Positions 54,167-62,551 of a DNA stretch of 64,000 nt are shown here, piece by piece. A program made the translations under genes and the position numbers. The notes below the pieces were generated by a model. The model searched no databases. It saw only the letters and a list, made by a program, of their open reading frames with translations, and was not told the origin of the DNA. The stretch's first letter is position 1, and the number at the start of each line of letters is the position of its first letter. The stretch comes from Actinoplanes sandaracinus (GTDB taxonomy: Bacteria > Actinomycetota > Actinomycetes > Mycobacteriales > Micromonosporaceae): assembly GCF_030009775.1 (NCBI RefSeq), contig NZ_JASCTH010000005.1, positions 269,136-333,135 of the forward strand, read 5' to 3'.

Positions 54167-54541
54167 GTGCCGTTGGAGCATGGCACCCCCGCGTCGTCGA
54201 CCCGCCGGATAGCGGAACGGGCGCTGCGCCGCTGGGGGCTGACAGCGCACGAGGACGATGTGCTGCTGGTGACGACGGAACTCGTCCAGAACGTCACCAA
54301 GCACACCGACGACGGCGGCGAGTTCCGGATGTCGGTCACCGATGACGCCATCCTGATCGAGGTCACCGACACGAACCCGGCGCCGCCGCGCGTACGGGAG
54401 ATCAGGCAGCACCGGGCCGGTGGGCGGGGCATGCTGCTGATCTCGTCGGTGGCCCGGCGATGGGGTAGCCGCCCGGCGGTCTGGGCCGGCCGGACCGGCA
54501 AGATCGTTTGGGCGGAACTGGTCAGACGTTGGCCGCGGTGA
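54167..54541 (+). CDS. Anti-sigma-factor-type ATPase (HATPase_c_2)
   Basis: 124 residues. GTG 54167 has GGAGGA eight bases upstream; GTG 54152 is also in frame. RsbW-like fold: ARRIAERAL-type start, LVTTELVQNVTKHT (N box with the Mg-binding Asn), ILIEVTDTNPAPP (G1) and RAGGRGMLLISSVA (G2). These proteins bind a sigma factor or an STAS partner and phosphorylate the latter. It is directly followed by a SpoIIE-type phosphatase. Confidence 0.82.
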   Translation: MPLEHGTPASSTRRIAERALRRWGLTAHEDDVLLVTTELVQNVTKHTDDGGEFRMSVTDDAILIEVTDTNPAPPRVREIRQHRAGGRGMLLISSVARRWGSRPAVWAGRTGKIVWAELVRRWPR

Positions 54542-54581
54542 CGCCGCGACGCCGGCTCCGCACATCTCACGGGAGGCGGTG

Positions 54582-55757
54582 ATGGCCGCACCGATGCGGG
54601 TGGTGCAGCGCCTGTTGGGCCTGCGGCACCTCGACGAGCTTCCCGCCGCCCTGGTCAGCTCGGCGCCCCTGCTCGGCGCGGTCGAGGTCGCCGTGCTGCT
54701 CGCCGACTACGAGCAACTCGCCCTTTGGCCTTTCACCCGCGGCGATGCCCGGGCCGCCAGCTCCGTCGCGATCGACGGCACCGCCGCCGGCCGGGCCTAC
54801 GCCTCGGCACGACCGGTGCGGGAGACCGGCGACGCCGGCGTCCTGCTCTGGCTGCCGCTGTCGCAGGGCGCGCACCGGCTCGGGGTGCTGCGAGTGACGC
54901 TCAGGGCGGACCCCGGCGACGAGTCGCTGCGGGCGCTGAGCGTGATCGCGGCCCTGGTCGCCGAGCTGATCTGCGGCCGCCGCCTCTACGGTGACGCCGT
55001 GGAGCACACCCGGCGCCGGCTTCCCATGCAACTGGCCGCGGAGATCATCTGGAACCAGTTGCCCCCGTTGAGTCTCGCCACCGGCGACACCGTCATCACC
55101 GCCGTCCTGGAGCCGTCCTACGACGTCGGCGGCGACACCTTCGACTACGCCGCGAACGGCGCCACCGTCCACGTCGCCCTGTTCGACACCGTCGGGCACG
55201 GCATCGCCGCCAGCGCCCTGGCCACGCTGGCCCTCAACACCTATCGCAACGCCCGCCGGTGCGGCCTGAGCCTGACCGACACCTACCGCAGCATCGACAA
55301 ATGGGTACGCGCCCACCATCACGGCGCGTTCGTCACCGCCGTGCTCGCCGAACTCGACACCACGACCGGACTGTACCGGCGCATCTGCGCCGGGCACCCC
55401 GCCGAGCTCCTGCTGCGCGGGGGCACGCCCCTGCCACCCCTGCCGGGACCCACCGCGCTGCCGCTGGGCCTCGCCCACATGCGGGCCGAGCCACCGCGCG
55501 TCACCCAGCACCTCCTGGAGCCCGGGGACACGTTGCTGCTCTACACCGACGGCATCACCGAGTCACGCTCGGCCGACGGCGAACTGTTCGGGTTGGACCG
55601 GCTGTCCGCGTTCGTCACCGCCGCCCTGGCCCGGCGGACTCCCCCGGCCGAGATCATGCGCCGGCTCATCCAGACCATCGTCAGCTACGAGGCCGGCGAG
55701 TTGCACGACGACGCCACAGCCGCGCTGCTCCAGTGGCATCCGGCGCCGACGCCGTGA
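54582..55757 (+). CDS. SpoIIE-type PP2C phosphatase with sensor domain
   Basis: 391 residues. ATG 54582 follows GGGAGG; GTG 54579 is adjacent. The N-terminal 140 residues look like a GAF-like sensor (LVSSAPLLGAVEVAVLLAD, LLWLPLSQGAHRLGVLRV). The phosphatase domain has DVGGDTFDYA (metal Asp), FDTVGHGIAASALATLAL, AGHPAELLLRGG, LLYTDGITESRS and HDDATAALL. It would dephosphorylate an STAS protein to release a sigma factor. It is next to the anti-sigma-type ATPase. Confidence 0.87.
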   Translation: MAAPMRVVQRLLGLRHLDELPAALVSSAPLLGAVEVAVLLADYEQLALWPFTRGDARAASSVAIDGTAAGRAYASARPVRETGDAGVLLWLPLSQGAHRLGVLRVTLRADPGDESLRALSVIAALVAELICGRRLYGDAVEHTRRRLPMQLAAEIIWNQLPPLSLATGDTVITAVLEPSYDVGGDTFDYAANGATVHVALFDTVGHGIAASALATLALNTYRNARRCGLSLTDTYRSIDKWVRAHHHGAFVTAVLAELDTTTGLYRRICAGHPAELLLRGGTPLPPLPGPTALPLGLAHMRAEPPRVTQHLLEPGDTLLLYTDGITESRSADGELFGLDRLSAFVTAALARRTPPAEIMRRLIQTIVSYEAGELHDDATAALLQWHPAPTP

Positions 55758-55893
55758 CCGTTCGGGCACCGGCCAGTTAGACGGACGGCCGAGCCCGGAG
55801 GGCGGACGCCGGCGATCTTCACGGGCGTGCCGCGCTCGCTCACGATCTAGGGCACGCACACTGTCGTCATCAACACCGGAATGGGAGAGATTG

Positions 55894-56172
55894 TTGGCTG
55901 CTGGAACAACGCTCGCTCGCCTGGCGGACGAGTTCGTCGCGGCCATGCGTGAGCATGGCCTGCACATTGACCGTCCGGCCGTGGAGCAGGAGATGCGAGA
56001 GCGGATCGCCGCGATCGCCGATCGGCTCCGGCTCGACCCGCAGACGGTCCTGCGTGATCATGTACGCGACGGCTGGGGCCGGCAGATGTCCGCGGCGGTG
56101 ATCCAGCAGATCCACGGTGAGCGCCTGCTCGACGCCGACATGCCACCGGGGGCCTCACCCACGGCGCGCTGA
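55894..56172 (+). CDS. Small conserved helical protein, unknown
   Basis: About 92 residues. GGGAGAG is upstream of two TTG codons; I take the second (55894), which has the better spacing. The sequence is mostly helical: LARLADEFVAAMREHGLHI, EQEMRERIAAIADRLRLDP and VLRDHVRDGWGRQMSAAVIQQI. It has no signal or known motif. Its start codon is uncertain and the function unknown. The layout suggests a soluble alpha-helical regulator or toxin/antitoxin-size protein. Confidence 0.5.
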   Translation: MAAGTTLARLADEFVAAMREHGLHIDRPAVEQEMRERIAAIADRLRLDPQTVLRDHVRDGWGRQMSAAVIQQIHGERLLDADMPPGASPTAR

Positions 56173-56214
56173 TCACCGGGCCCGTATCGGTAAACATTTT
56201 TATCGACCGCTTTT

Positions 56215-56252
56215 GATGGGTCGTAGCCGCTGAGCAGCGGTTACGGCCCATC
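56215..56252. terminator. Hairpin before the chitinase genes
   Basis: GATGGGTCGTAGCCGCT and AGCGGTTACGGCCCATC pair over 17 bases with two G-T pairs and a 4-base loop. It follows the small 92-residue gene. Confidence 0.75.
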
Positions 56253-56293
56253 GTCGATTTAAGGAAGTTTAAGGCCCGGACATCTTTACATTT

Positions 56294-56305
56294 ACTGTTA
56301 ACAGT
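56294..56305. promoter_or_regulatory. Palindrome ACTGTTAACAGT upstream of chitinase
   Basis: A perfect 12-base palindrome in an AT-rich stretch (56260-56320), 46 bases before the chitinase start. The position fits an operator or activator site; its binder is unknown. It is not the DasR consensus. Confidence 0.5.
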
Positions 56306-56350
56306 CCTAAAGATTGATGCATCCCACCGGGCATGCAGACAAGGACGGCG

Positions 56351-57613
56351 ATGAAGCGCTCCAGATCGGTAATCCTCGCTACGGTCACGGCGCTGGCCGC
56401 CGCCGGCACGGCGACCTACTTCGCGGGCAACGCGTCGGCGGCGACGGCCTGCGCCAGTGGGTGGAGCGCGTCGGCGGTCTACGTCAAGGGCGATGTGGCC
56501 TCGCAGAACGGCCACAACTACACCGCGAAGTGGTGGACCCAGAACGAGTCGCCGACGGCCAACAGCAGTCAGTGGGCCGTCTGGGCCGCCAACGGCGCCT
56601 GCGAGGGCGGCGCCACGCCCTCGGCGTCACCCAGCACCTCACCGTCGACGTCGCCGAGTTCGTCGCCGAGTTCCTCGCCCAGCACCTCACCCTCGACGCC
56701 ACCGAACACCGGTCCGCTGCCGAAGCACTTCCTCACCGGCTACTGGCAGAACTTCGACAACGGGGCCGCACCGCTCAGGCTGGCCGCCGTCCCGGACACC
56801 TACGACCTGATCGCCGTCGCCTTCGCGGACGCCACCGCGACCCAGGGCGCGGTCACCTTCAACCTCGACCCGGGCCTGGCCACCGCGGTCGGCGGCTACA
56901 CCGACGCCCAGTTCAAGGCGGACATCGCCACCCTGCACTCGCGCGGCAAGAAGGTGATCATCTCGGTCGGCGGCGAGAAGGGCACCGTCGCCGTCAACAG
57001 CGCGGCCGCGGCCACCGCGTTCGCCGACTCCGTCCACTCGCTGATCCAGAACTACGGTTTCGACGGCGTCGACATCGACCTGGAGAACGGGCTCAACCCC
57101 ACCTACATGGCCAGCGCGCTGCGGAGCCTACGGGCCAAGACCGGCAGCAATCTGATCATCACCATGGCGCCGCAGACGATCGACATGCAGAACCCGCAGT
57201 CGTCGTACTTCAAGCTCGCGCTCGACATCAAGGACATCCTCACCGTCGTCTTCACCCAGTACTACAACTCCGGCGCGATGCTGGGCTGCGACAACAACGC
57301 GGCGTACGGCCAGGGCACCATCAACTTCCTGACCGCGCTCGCCTGCATCCCCCTGCAGAACGGGCTACGCCCGGACCAGATCGCGCTGGGCCTGCCGTCG
57401 AGCACCCGCGCCGCCGGTGGCGGATACGTCGCCCCGTCGGTGGTCAACGCCGCCCTGGACTGCCTGGCCAAGGGCACCAATTGCGGCACGTTCAAGCCGC
57501 CGGCCACGTACCCGGGCATCCGCGGCGCGATGACCTGGTCGATCAACTGGGACGTGACCAACGGCAACGGCTGGGCCGGCACGATCGACCCGCACCTCGC
57601 CACCCTCCCCTGA
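56351..57613 (+). CDS. Secreted chitinase (GH18) with N-terminal CBM5/12
   Basis: 420 residues from ATG 56351, which has AAGGA six bases upstream; ATG 56333 would add six residues. A signal peptide ends near SAATA. A CBM5/12 chitin-binding module (VKGDVASQNGHNYTAKWW) is followed by a Ser/Pro/Thr linker at about 90-120, then a GH18 barrel. The catalytic motif is FDGVDIDLEN with Glu245; VIISVGGEKG, MAPQTIDM and AMTWSINWD are further landmarks. It hydrolyses chitin outside the cell. A second GH18 gene follows 31 bases on. Confidence 0.9.
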   Translation: MKRSRSVILATVTALAAAGTATYFAGNASAATACASGWSASAVYVKGDVASQNGHNYTAKWWTQNESPTANSSQWAVWAANGACEGGATPSASPSTSPSTSPSSSPSSSPSTSPSTPPNTGPLPKHFLTGYWQNFDNGAAPLRLAAVPDTYDLIAVAFADATATQGAVTFNLDPGLATAVGGYTDAQFKADIATLHSRGKKVIISVGGEKGTVAVNSAAAATAFADSVHSLIQNYGFDGVDIDLENGLNPTYMASALRSLRAKTGSNLIITMAPQTIDMQNPQSSYFKLALDIKDILTVVFTQYYNSGAMLGCDNNAAYGQGTINFLTALACIPLQNGLRPDQIALGLPSSTRAAGGGYVAPSVVNAALDCLAKGTNCGTFKPPATYPGIRGAMTWSINWDVTNGNGWAGTIDPHLATLP

Positions 57614-57644
57614 TCCGCTCTCACCCCTATCCGGGAGCATCCCC

Positions 57645-58826
57645 GTGAAACTCAGCAGGAAGATCGCCCTCGTGGTGACGGTCGCGGCGGTCGGCACCGC
57701 CGCCGCGGTCCTCCCCACCGCCACCTCCAACGCGGCCGTGGCGTGCGCCCCGGCGTGGAGCGCGTCCACGGTCTACGTCAAGGACAACACGGCCTCGCAG
57801 AACGGCCACAACTACACCGCCAAGTGGTGGACCCAGAACGAGTCGCCGGCGGCCAACAGCAGCCAGTGGGCCGTCTGGGCCGACAACGGCGCCTGCGGGG
57901 GCCCCGCACCGACCACCCCGCCGCCCACCGGACCGACACCCCCGGCCGGTGGCCGGATGGCCGCGGCGCCGTACATCTACCCGGGCTGGGGCAACCCGCC
58001 CGCCCCGGCCACCGTCGTGAACGCGACCGGCATCAAGGCCTTCACCATCGCCTTCGTGCTGGCCAGCAACGGCTGCAACCCGGCCTGGGACGGGGCGTCC
58101 GGCCTCACCGGCGGGGTGCACGCCAGCACCATCGCGGCGATCCGGGCGGCCGGCGCCGACGTGGTCCCGTCGATCGGCGGCTGGAGCGGCAACAAGCTCG
58201 GCCCGAACTGCGCCACGCCCGAGGCGCTCGCCGGGGCGTACCAGAAGGTGATCGACACCTTCCGGCTCACGTCGATCGACATCGACATCGAGAACACCGA
58301 CGAGTTCGAGAACCACGTGGTGGCCGACCGGATCGTGGACGCGCTGAAGATCGTCAAGCAGCGCAACCCGGGCGTGACGACCATCCTCACCTTCGGCACC
58401 ACCCCGACCGGCCCGAACGCGCACGGTGTCCGGCTGGTCCAGCAGGCCAGGGCGAAGAACGCGAACATCGACATCTTCACGCAGATGCCGTTCGACTTCG
58501 GCGGCCACGCCGACATGTACGCGGCCAACGTCGGCGCCACCGAGGGCCTGAAGAACCTGCTGAAGTCGACGTTCGGCTACACCGACGCCCAGGCGTACGC
58601 CCGGATCGGCATCTCCGGCATGAACGGTCTCTCCGACCAGCAGGAACTGACCACTGTAGAGACCTGGACCCGGATCCGGGACTACGCCAGGAGCAAGGGC
58701 CTGGCCCGCTTCGCCTTCTGGGCGGTCAACCGGGACCGTGGCTGCGCCGGCGGCGGCGTGGTCAGCCACTGCTCCGGGATCGCCCAGCCCGACTGGGCGT
58801 TCACCAGGGTGAGCGCCGGCTTCTGA
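57645..58826 (+). CDS. Secreted chitinase-like GH18 with N-terminal CBM5/12
   Basis: 393 residues from GTG 57645, with GGGAGC upstream and a signal peptide ending near SNAAVAC. Its CBM5/12 is nearly identical to that of the gene before it. The GH18 domain is a different subtype: YIYPGWGNPP, VVPSIGGWSGN, and the motif TSIDIDIEN with Glu216. The first Asp of the DxxDxDxE motif is Thr, while the other two Asp and the Glu remain. Some actinobacterial chitinases have this. It could be a chitinase or a chitin-binding companion. Confidence 0.87.
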   Translation: MKLSRKIALVVTVAAVGTAAAVLPTATSNAAVACAPAWSASTVYVKDNTASQNGHNYTAKWWTQNESPAANSSQWAVWADNGACGGPAPTTPPPTGPTPPAGGRMAAAPYIYPGWGNPPAPATVVNATGIKAFTIAFVLASNGCNPAWDGASGLTGGVHASTIAAIRAAGADVVPSIGGWSGNKLGPNCATPEALAGAYQKVIDTFRLTSIDIDIENTDEFENHVVADRIVDALKIVKQRNPGVTTILTFGTTPTGPNAHGVRLVQQARAKNANIDIFTQMPFDFGGHADMYAANVGATEGLKNLLKSTFGYTDAQAYARIGISGMNGLSDQQELTTVETWTRIRDYARSKGLARFAFWAVNRDRGCAGGGVVSHCSGIAQPDWAFTRVSAGF

Positions 58827-58837
58827 GGTCACCGCAC

Positions 58838-58869
58838 ACGCGCGGCCGTCCCCCGGGACGGCCGCGCGT
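58838..58869. terminator. Hairpin terminator after the chitinase pair
   Basis: ACGCGCGGCCGTCCC and GGGACGGCCGCGCGT, 15-base arms with a 2-base loop. Confidence 0.85.
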
Positions 58870-58924
58870 CGCTGTTCCCCGGCCGGGGTCTGGTGGCTCC
58901 AGTCCCCGCGCCGGCGCCTGCTGA

Positions 58925-60100
58925 TCAGTCGCAGAACGCCTCGTCGACGAGCGTCTGCATCGCCTGCCGGAACGGCCCGGCCTGGGTCATCGCGACGTCG
59001 TCGACATAGGTCAGTGAGGCGGTCAGGGTCCGGCCGCCGTCGGGGGTGCTGTACATCATCGTCGCGTAGCCCTGGACACCGCCGTTGTGGGTGACGACGG
59101 TGGCGCCACAGGCCGGCAGCGGGAACGGCGAGTCCGTGGTGCCGTCCTGCACGAACAGACCCAGGCCGTAGCCCGCCACCGGGTGTGGAGCGCGCATCTC
59201 GGCCAGCAGCGGGGCCGGCAGGAGCCGCCCGCTCATCAGCGCGGAGATGAACGTGTGCAGATCCCGGGTGGTCGAGATCATGTCACCGCCGGCGGAGATC
59301 CACGACGGGTTCTGGCGGGTCACGTCGACCGTCCTCGGCTGGCCGGCCTCCTCGTAGCGGTAGTAGGCGTGGGCGTGCGGCCCGGGGATCTCCGGCGAGA
59401 CGCCCGGCGCCACGGTGCCCCGCAACCCGAGCGGCCGCACGATCCGCCGCTGCAGCTCCACGGCGAACGAGTGGCCGGTGACCTTCTCGATCAGCAGTCT
59501 GGCCAGCACGTAGTTGGTGTTGGAGTAGCCCCAGTCGGTCCCCGGCGCGAACCGTAGCGGCTTGGACAGCGACAGCCGTACCAGATCCTCCGGCTGGTAG
59601 GTCGTGAACCGGTTCTCCACCCATTCCTTGCCGGACCAGGTGATGCCCGGCTCGAACGTCCCGTCGTAGAAGTCGCCGGTGAAGGCGAACACGCCGCTGG
59701 TGTGCTGCAGCAGCATCCGCAGCGTGATCCGCCGGTCCAGCCCGAATCCGGGCAGGTGGGCGGCCACCGGTTCGTCCAGCCCGAGCCGGCCCTCGGCCAC
59801 CAGTTGCAGCGCCACGGTCGCGACGAAGGTCTTGGTGCTGCTGCCCACCCGGAACCGCCCGTTCAACGGCGGCCTCGCGGGCTCGCCCAGCCGGCGCGCC
59901 CCGGCACTGCCGGCCCATCCGCCCCGCTCATCGTGCACGCGCACCTGCGCTCCGACGAAACCGGAGTCGACGATCTCCTGGAGGGCCTGGCGCAGCTCCG
60001 GCCGGTCCGGCCCGGCGGCGGCGTGCGCGGGGGTGGCCGGCCCGGACAGGAGGGCGACCGCCAGGGCCGCCGCCCCCGCCCGCCGCAGGAGTCGCGGCAT
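58925..60100 (-). CDS. Secreted serine hydrolase (beta-lactamase/DD-peptidase fold)
   Basis: 391 residues. ATG 60100 gives a clean signal peptide ([15 protein letters not shown]... AHAAAG); longer starts to 60190 add a polar leader. Class C beta-lactamase/DD-carboxypeptidase motifs: Ser87-x-x-Lys90 in GSSTKTF, the YSN triad in WGYSNTNYVL, and HNGG near the C-terminus in place of KTG. These enzymes act on peptidoglycan peptides, beta-lactams or esters. It stands alone; the role is unknown. Confidence 0.85.
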   Translation of the reverse strand: MPRLLRRAGAAALAVALLSGPATPAHAAAGPDRPELRQALQEIVDSGFVGAQVRVHDERGGWAGSAGARRLGEPARPPLNGRFRVGSSTKTFVATVALQLVAEGRLGLDEPVAAHLPGFGLDRRITLRMLLQHTSGVFAFTGDFYDGTFEPGITWSGKEWVENRFTTYQPEDLVRLSLSKPLRFAPGTDWGYSNTNYVLARLLIEKVTGHSFAVELQRRIVRPLGLRGTVAPGVSPEIPGPHAHAYYRYEEAGQPRTVDVTRQNPSWISAGGDMISTTRDLHTFISALMSGRLLPAPLLAEMRAPHPVAGYGLGLFVQDGTTDSPFPLPACGATVVTHNGGVQGYATMMYSTPDGGRTLTASLTYVDDVAMTQAGPFRQAMQTLVDEAFCD

Positions 60101-60569
60101 CCGTACGCCGCCGTTGGCAATGATCTTCTTCGGGAACGCCGTGATCGCTGATCTCGTCATGGGAACCACGATCATCGGCCGCTCTGACACCGGGCGGTCA
60201 CCGCGCTGACACCGCTCCTGACACGACGGCGCGCCGTTTCGTCACGCTGTCGGGAGAGGACCCGTGTCATCGCCGGCTTCTGACGATAAGCGTACGGAGA
60301 TATTATCGGTGGCGAATCTCGTCGCGGCTCAAAAAGTCGGGTTTGCGGTCATCAATGGCGTCCTGGGCTCACCGCGCCGCGGGAGATCGATGTTGCGGGA
60401 GATCGATGCCGTAGGGCACCGTGACGATGCGATCGACGTGGCGCTTCTGGCCCCGGGAACTCGTGTGTCTTCGAGGATGAGATCGACATGAGAGAACCAG
60501 ATACCTCTCCCACCGCGTTACGGCCGGCAGCGCCGGGTGTGCCGGCTCGCCGGCGGGCGGGGGTGCGCC
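60101..60569. other. Intergenic stretch with CTGACAC repeats
   Basis: No gene is supported here; the short open frame at about 60264-60491 has no family and poor start. CTGACAC occurs three times, at 60184, 60206 and 60218, close to the upstream end of the serine hydrolase gene. They could be regulatory. Confidence 0.4.
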
Positions 60570-61352
60570 GTGGATAACAGCTATCTCGCCGAGGAATCGG
60601 ATCGGCTTATGATCCGCAACGACTTCGATGCCGGTGTGACCGAGGTGTCGGTGCACGGCACCTGGAACGCCGAGCTGCGGGCGCTGACGGCGCCGAACCT
60701 GCGGGCCTGCCTCGCCGAGACCCCACGGGCGGTGCTCGTCGACCTGAGCGGCCTGGTGGATCCGGCCGGGGAGTCGGTCCAGACCTGGCGCACCGCCGCC
60801 CGTTTCGCCGCCACCCGCCGGCCGGTCAGTCAGCTGGTGGTGTGCGCCGCGCCGGAGCCGGTGCGGCAACGTCTCGACGGCACGAACCTGCGCAGCGCCG
60901 ACAGCGTCGGCGACGCCCGCGCCGCCGCGAAGACGCCACCATGGACGAACCGGCGTCAGCTGCACCTGCCGTGCGATCTCGGCGCGGCCGCGCTGGCACG
61001 CGACCTGGTCGCCGACGCCTGCCACGACTGGCGGATGGCCCAGATGATCATCCCGGCCCGGCTGATCGTCTCCGAACTGGTCGCCAACGCCGTCGAGCAC
61101 GCCGACACCGACCTCGTGGCCGCGGTCTCGCTGCGCGGGCCGGTGCTGCACCTGGCGGTGCGCGACTACGCCATGCGGATGCCCCGGCTGATCGAACACG
61201 ATCCGGAGCGGCTCGCCACCATGATCGAGCAACGCGGCGCCGGGCTGCGCCTGGTCGGGCGCGTGTCAACCGGCTGGGGCGCTCTGCCCGGGACCGTCGG
61301 CAAAATCGTCTGGTCCACCTTTGATCATTGTCCAGGAGACGACCTGTCATGA
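60570..61352 (+). CDS. STAS-HATPase fusion protein
   Basis: 260 residues. GTG 60570 follows GGGGGTG. The N-terminal half (about 10-115) has the STAS fold: VTEVSVHGTWNAEL and RAVLVDLSGLVDPAGESV. The C-terminal half (about 130-255) is an RsbW-type ATPase: ARLIVSELVANAVEHADT (N box), HLAVRDYAMRMP (G1) and QRGAGLRLVG (G2). Normally antagonist and kinase are separate proteins; here they are one chain. It overlaps the next STAS gene by 4 bases (ATGA). Confidence 0.82.
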   Translation: MDNSYLAEESDRLMIRNDFDAGVTEVSVHGTWNAELRALTAPNLRACLAETPRAVLVDLSGLVDPAGESVQTWRTAARFAATRRPVSQLVVCAAPEPVRQRLDGTNLRSADSVGDARAAAKTPPWTNRRQLHLPCDLGAAALARDLVADACHDWRMAQMIIPARLIVSELVANAVEHADTDLVAAVSLRGPVLHLAVRDYAMRMPRLIEHDPERLATMIEQRGAGLRLVGRVSTGWGALPGTVGKIVWSTFDHCPGDDLS

Positions 61353-62002
61353 CCCGAGCCGGTGATCGGCCACGCGAGCCACGGCCGGCCGCGATCACAT
61401 TGAGCGCACACCATCAGGACAGCACACTGGTCATCGACCTCGCCGGTGATCTCGCAGCCGACACCGCGCCGGGGCTCGACCTGCTCAGCGCGGCTCTGAC
61501 CAGAGCCACCCGGCACGTCGTCGTGGACACCTCCGGCGTCGACTTCGTCGACGGGGCGGGGTTACGCACGTTGCTCCGTGCCCGGCACGTCTGCGCCGGG
61601 CACGGCATCGACTTCGTCCTGCGCCACCCCGGCCCGCATCTACAGTGGCTGATGGACATCACCGGCACCACCGAGCTGCTGCTGCTCCCCGGCCCGGCCG
61701 ACCCCCCGGCTGACGAACAGCGATCGGGCGGCCCTGCCGGCAGCCGGTCGCGGCCCACGGGCGCAGCCGGCCCGCACACCGCTGAGGAACGTGAACGGCT
61801 CCTCGACGAACGCGAACACACCGCGGCCGACCGTGAGTTTCTCGCCGACGAACGCGAGAAACTGCTCGACGAACGCGAGCACCGGGTCACCGCCCATCAG
61901 GAGTGGGAGGACATCCGCGAGGACCTCGCCAACCAACGTGAGCAAGACCTTGAGCAGCGGGAACGCCGCCTCGGCCGGGACCCGCGCGACCCGGGCCCCT
62001 GA
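61349..62002 (+). CDS. STAS anti-sigma antagonist with coiled-coil tail
   Basis: 217 residues. ATG 61349 overlaps the stop of the fusion gene. The STAS domain spans about 15-110 (STLVIDLAGDLAAD, HVVVDTSGVDFVDGAGLRTLL). The usual phosphorylatable Ser of the DS(S/A/T)G motif is Gly here (DGAG). A linker of about 40 residues follows, and then a charged coiled coil at about 145-210 built on LLDERE and ADERE heptad-like repeats. The tail may drive oligomerisation. The lost Ser could make the protein insensitive to its kinase. Confidence 0.8.
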   Translation: MTRAGDRPREPRPAAITLSAHHQDSTLVIDLAGDLAADTAPGLDLLSAALTRATRHVVVDTSGVDFVDGAGLRTLLRARHVCAGHGIDFVLRHPGPHLQWLMDITGTTELLLLPGPADPPADEQRSGGPAGSRSRPTGAAGPHTAEERERLLDEREHTAADREFLADEREKLLDEREHRVTAHQEWEDIREDLANQREQDLEQRERRLGRDPRDPGP

Positions 62003-62146
62003 CGCGCGGCCCAGCGCACGCCGGCGACAGCGCGCCACCGGCTCACCGGACTGCCGGCAGGTGGTTTAGCCACCGCGCCCGGGGAAATCCTTCCGGCACC
62101 TTCAGCAGCGAGGGAATTCCACGGCGGACGACCAATGGAGTTCCTC

Positions 62147-62512
62147 ATGAAGCCCGATTTCGCACCGGACGCCGCCGCTACCAGGAACCGTCTGGCCCTG
62201 ACCGTCGCCGCTGACAGCACGAGTGTCGTGCGGATCGCCGTCACCGGTGACATCGACGCGATGAGCGCGGATCAGATGCACAAGTCCGTCATCGACGCGT
62301 TGCGCCGTCATCGCCCGATGAGGATCGATGTGGACATGCGCGCCGTCACCTTCCTTGATTCGGCCGGCATCAGATGTCTGCTCGTGTGCCGCCACGACTG
62401 CTCGAAGATGGAGTGCGGGTTCGTCCTGCTGGACCCTCAGCCCATGGCGCGGCAGGTACTGCGGGTGACCGCTCTCGAGGAACACTTCGGGCTGGCCCCC
62501 TCGGCGGGCTGA
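62147..62512 (+). CDS. STAS-domain anti-sigma factor antagonist
   Basis: 121 residues. ATG 62147 has GGAG seven bases upstream; ATG 62135 would include that site. STAS core: VVRIAVTGDIDAMSADQ and VTFLDSAGIRCLLVCRH with the phosphorylatable Ser in DSAG. It ends with LRVTALEEHFGL. It is the conventional third STAS unit of this region, in its own transcript after a 144-base gap. Confidence 0.83.
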   Translation: MKPDFAPDAAATRNRLALTVAADSTSVVRIAVTGDIDAMSADQMHKSVIDALRRHRPMRIDVDMRAVTFLDSAGIRCLLVCRHDCSKMECGFVLLDPQPMARQVLRVTALEEHFGLAPSAG

Positions 62513-62551
62513 CCGCCGTCACCATCCAGTGCCGGCGGGTGACGGCCGGAG

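Noticed and set aside
60264..60491. Possible 75-residue gene
   Set aside because: No clear ribosome-binding site, no family and no conserved pattern.
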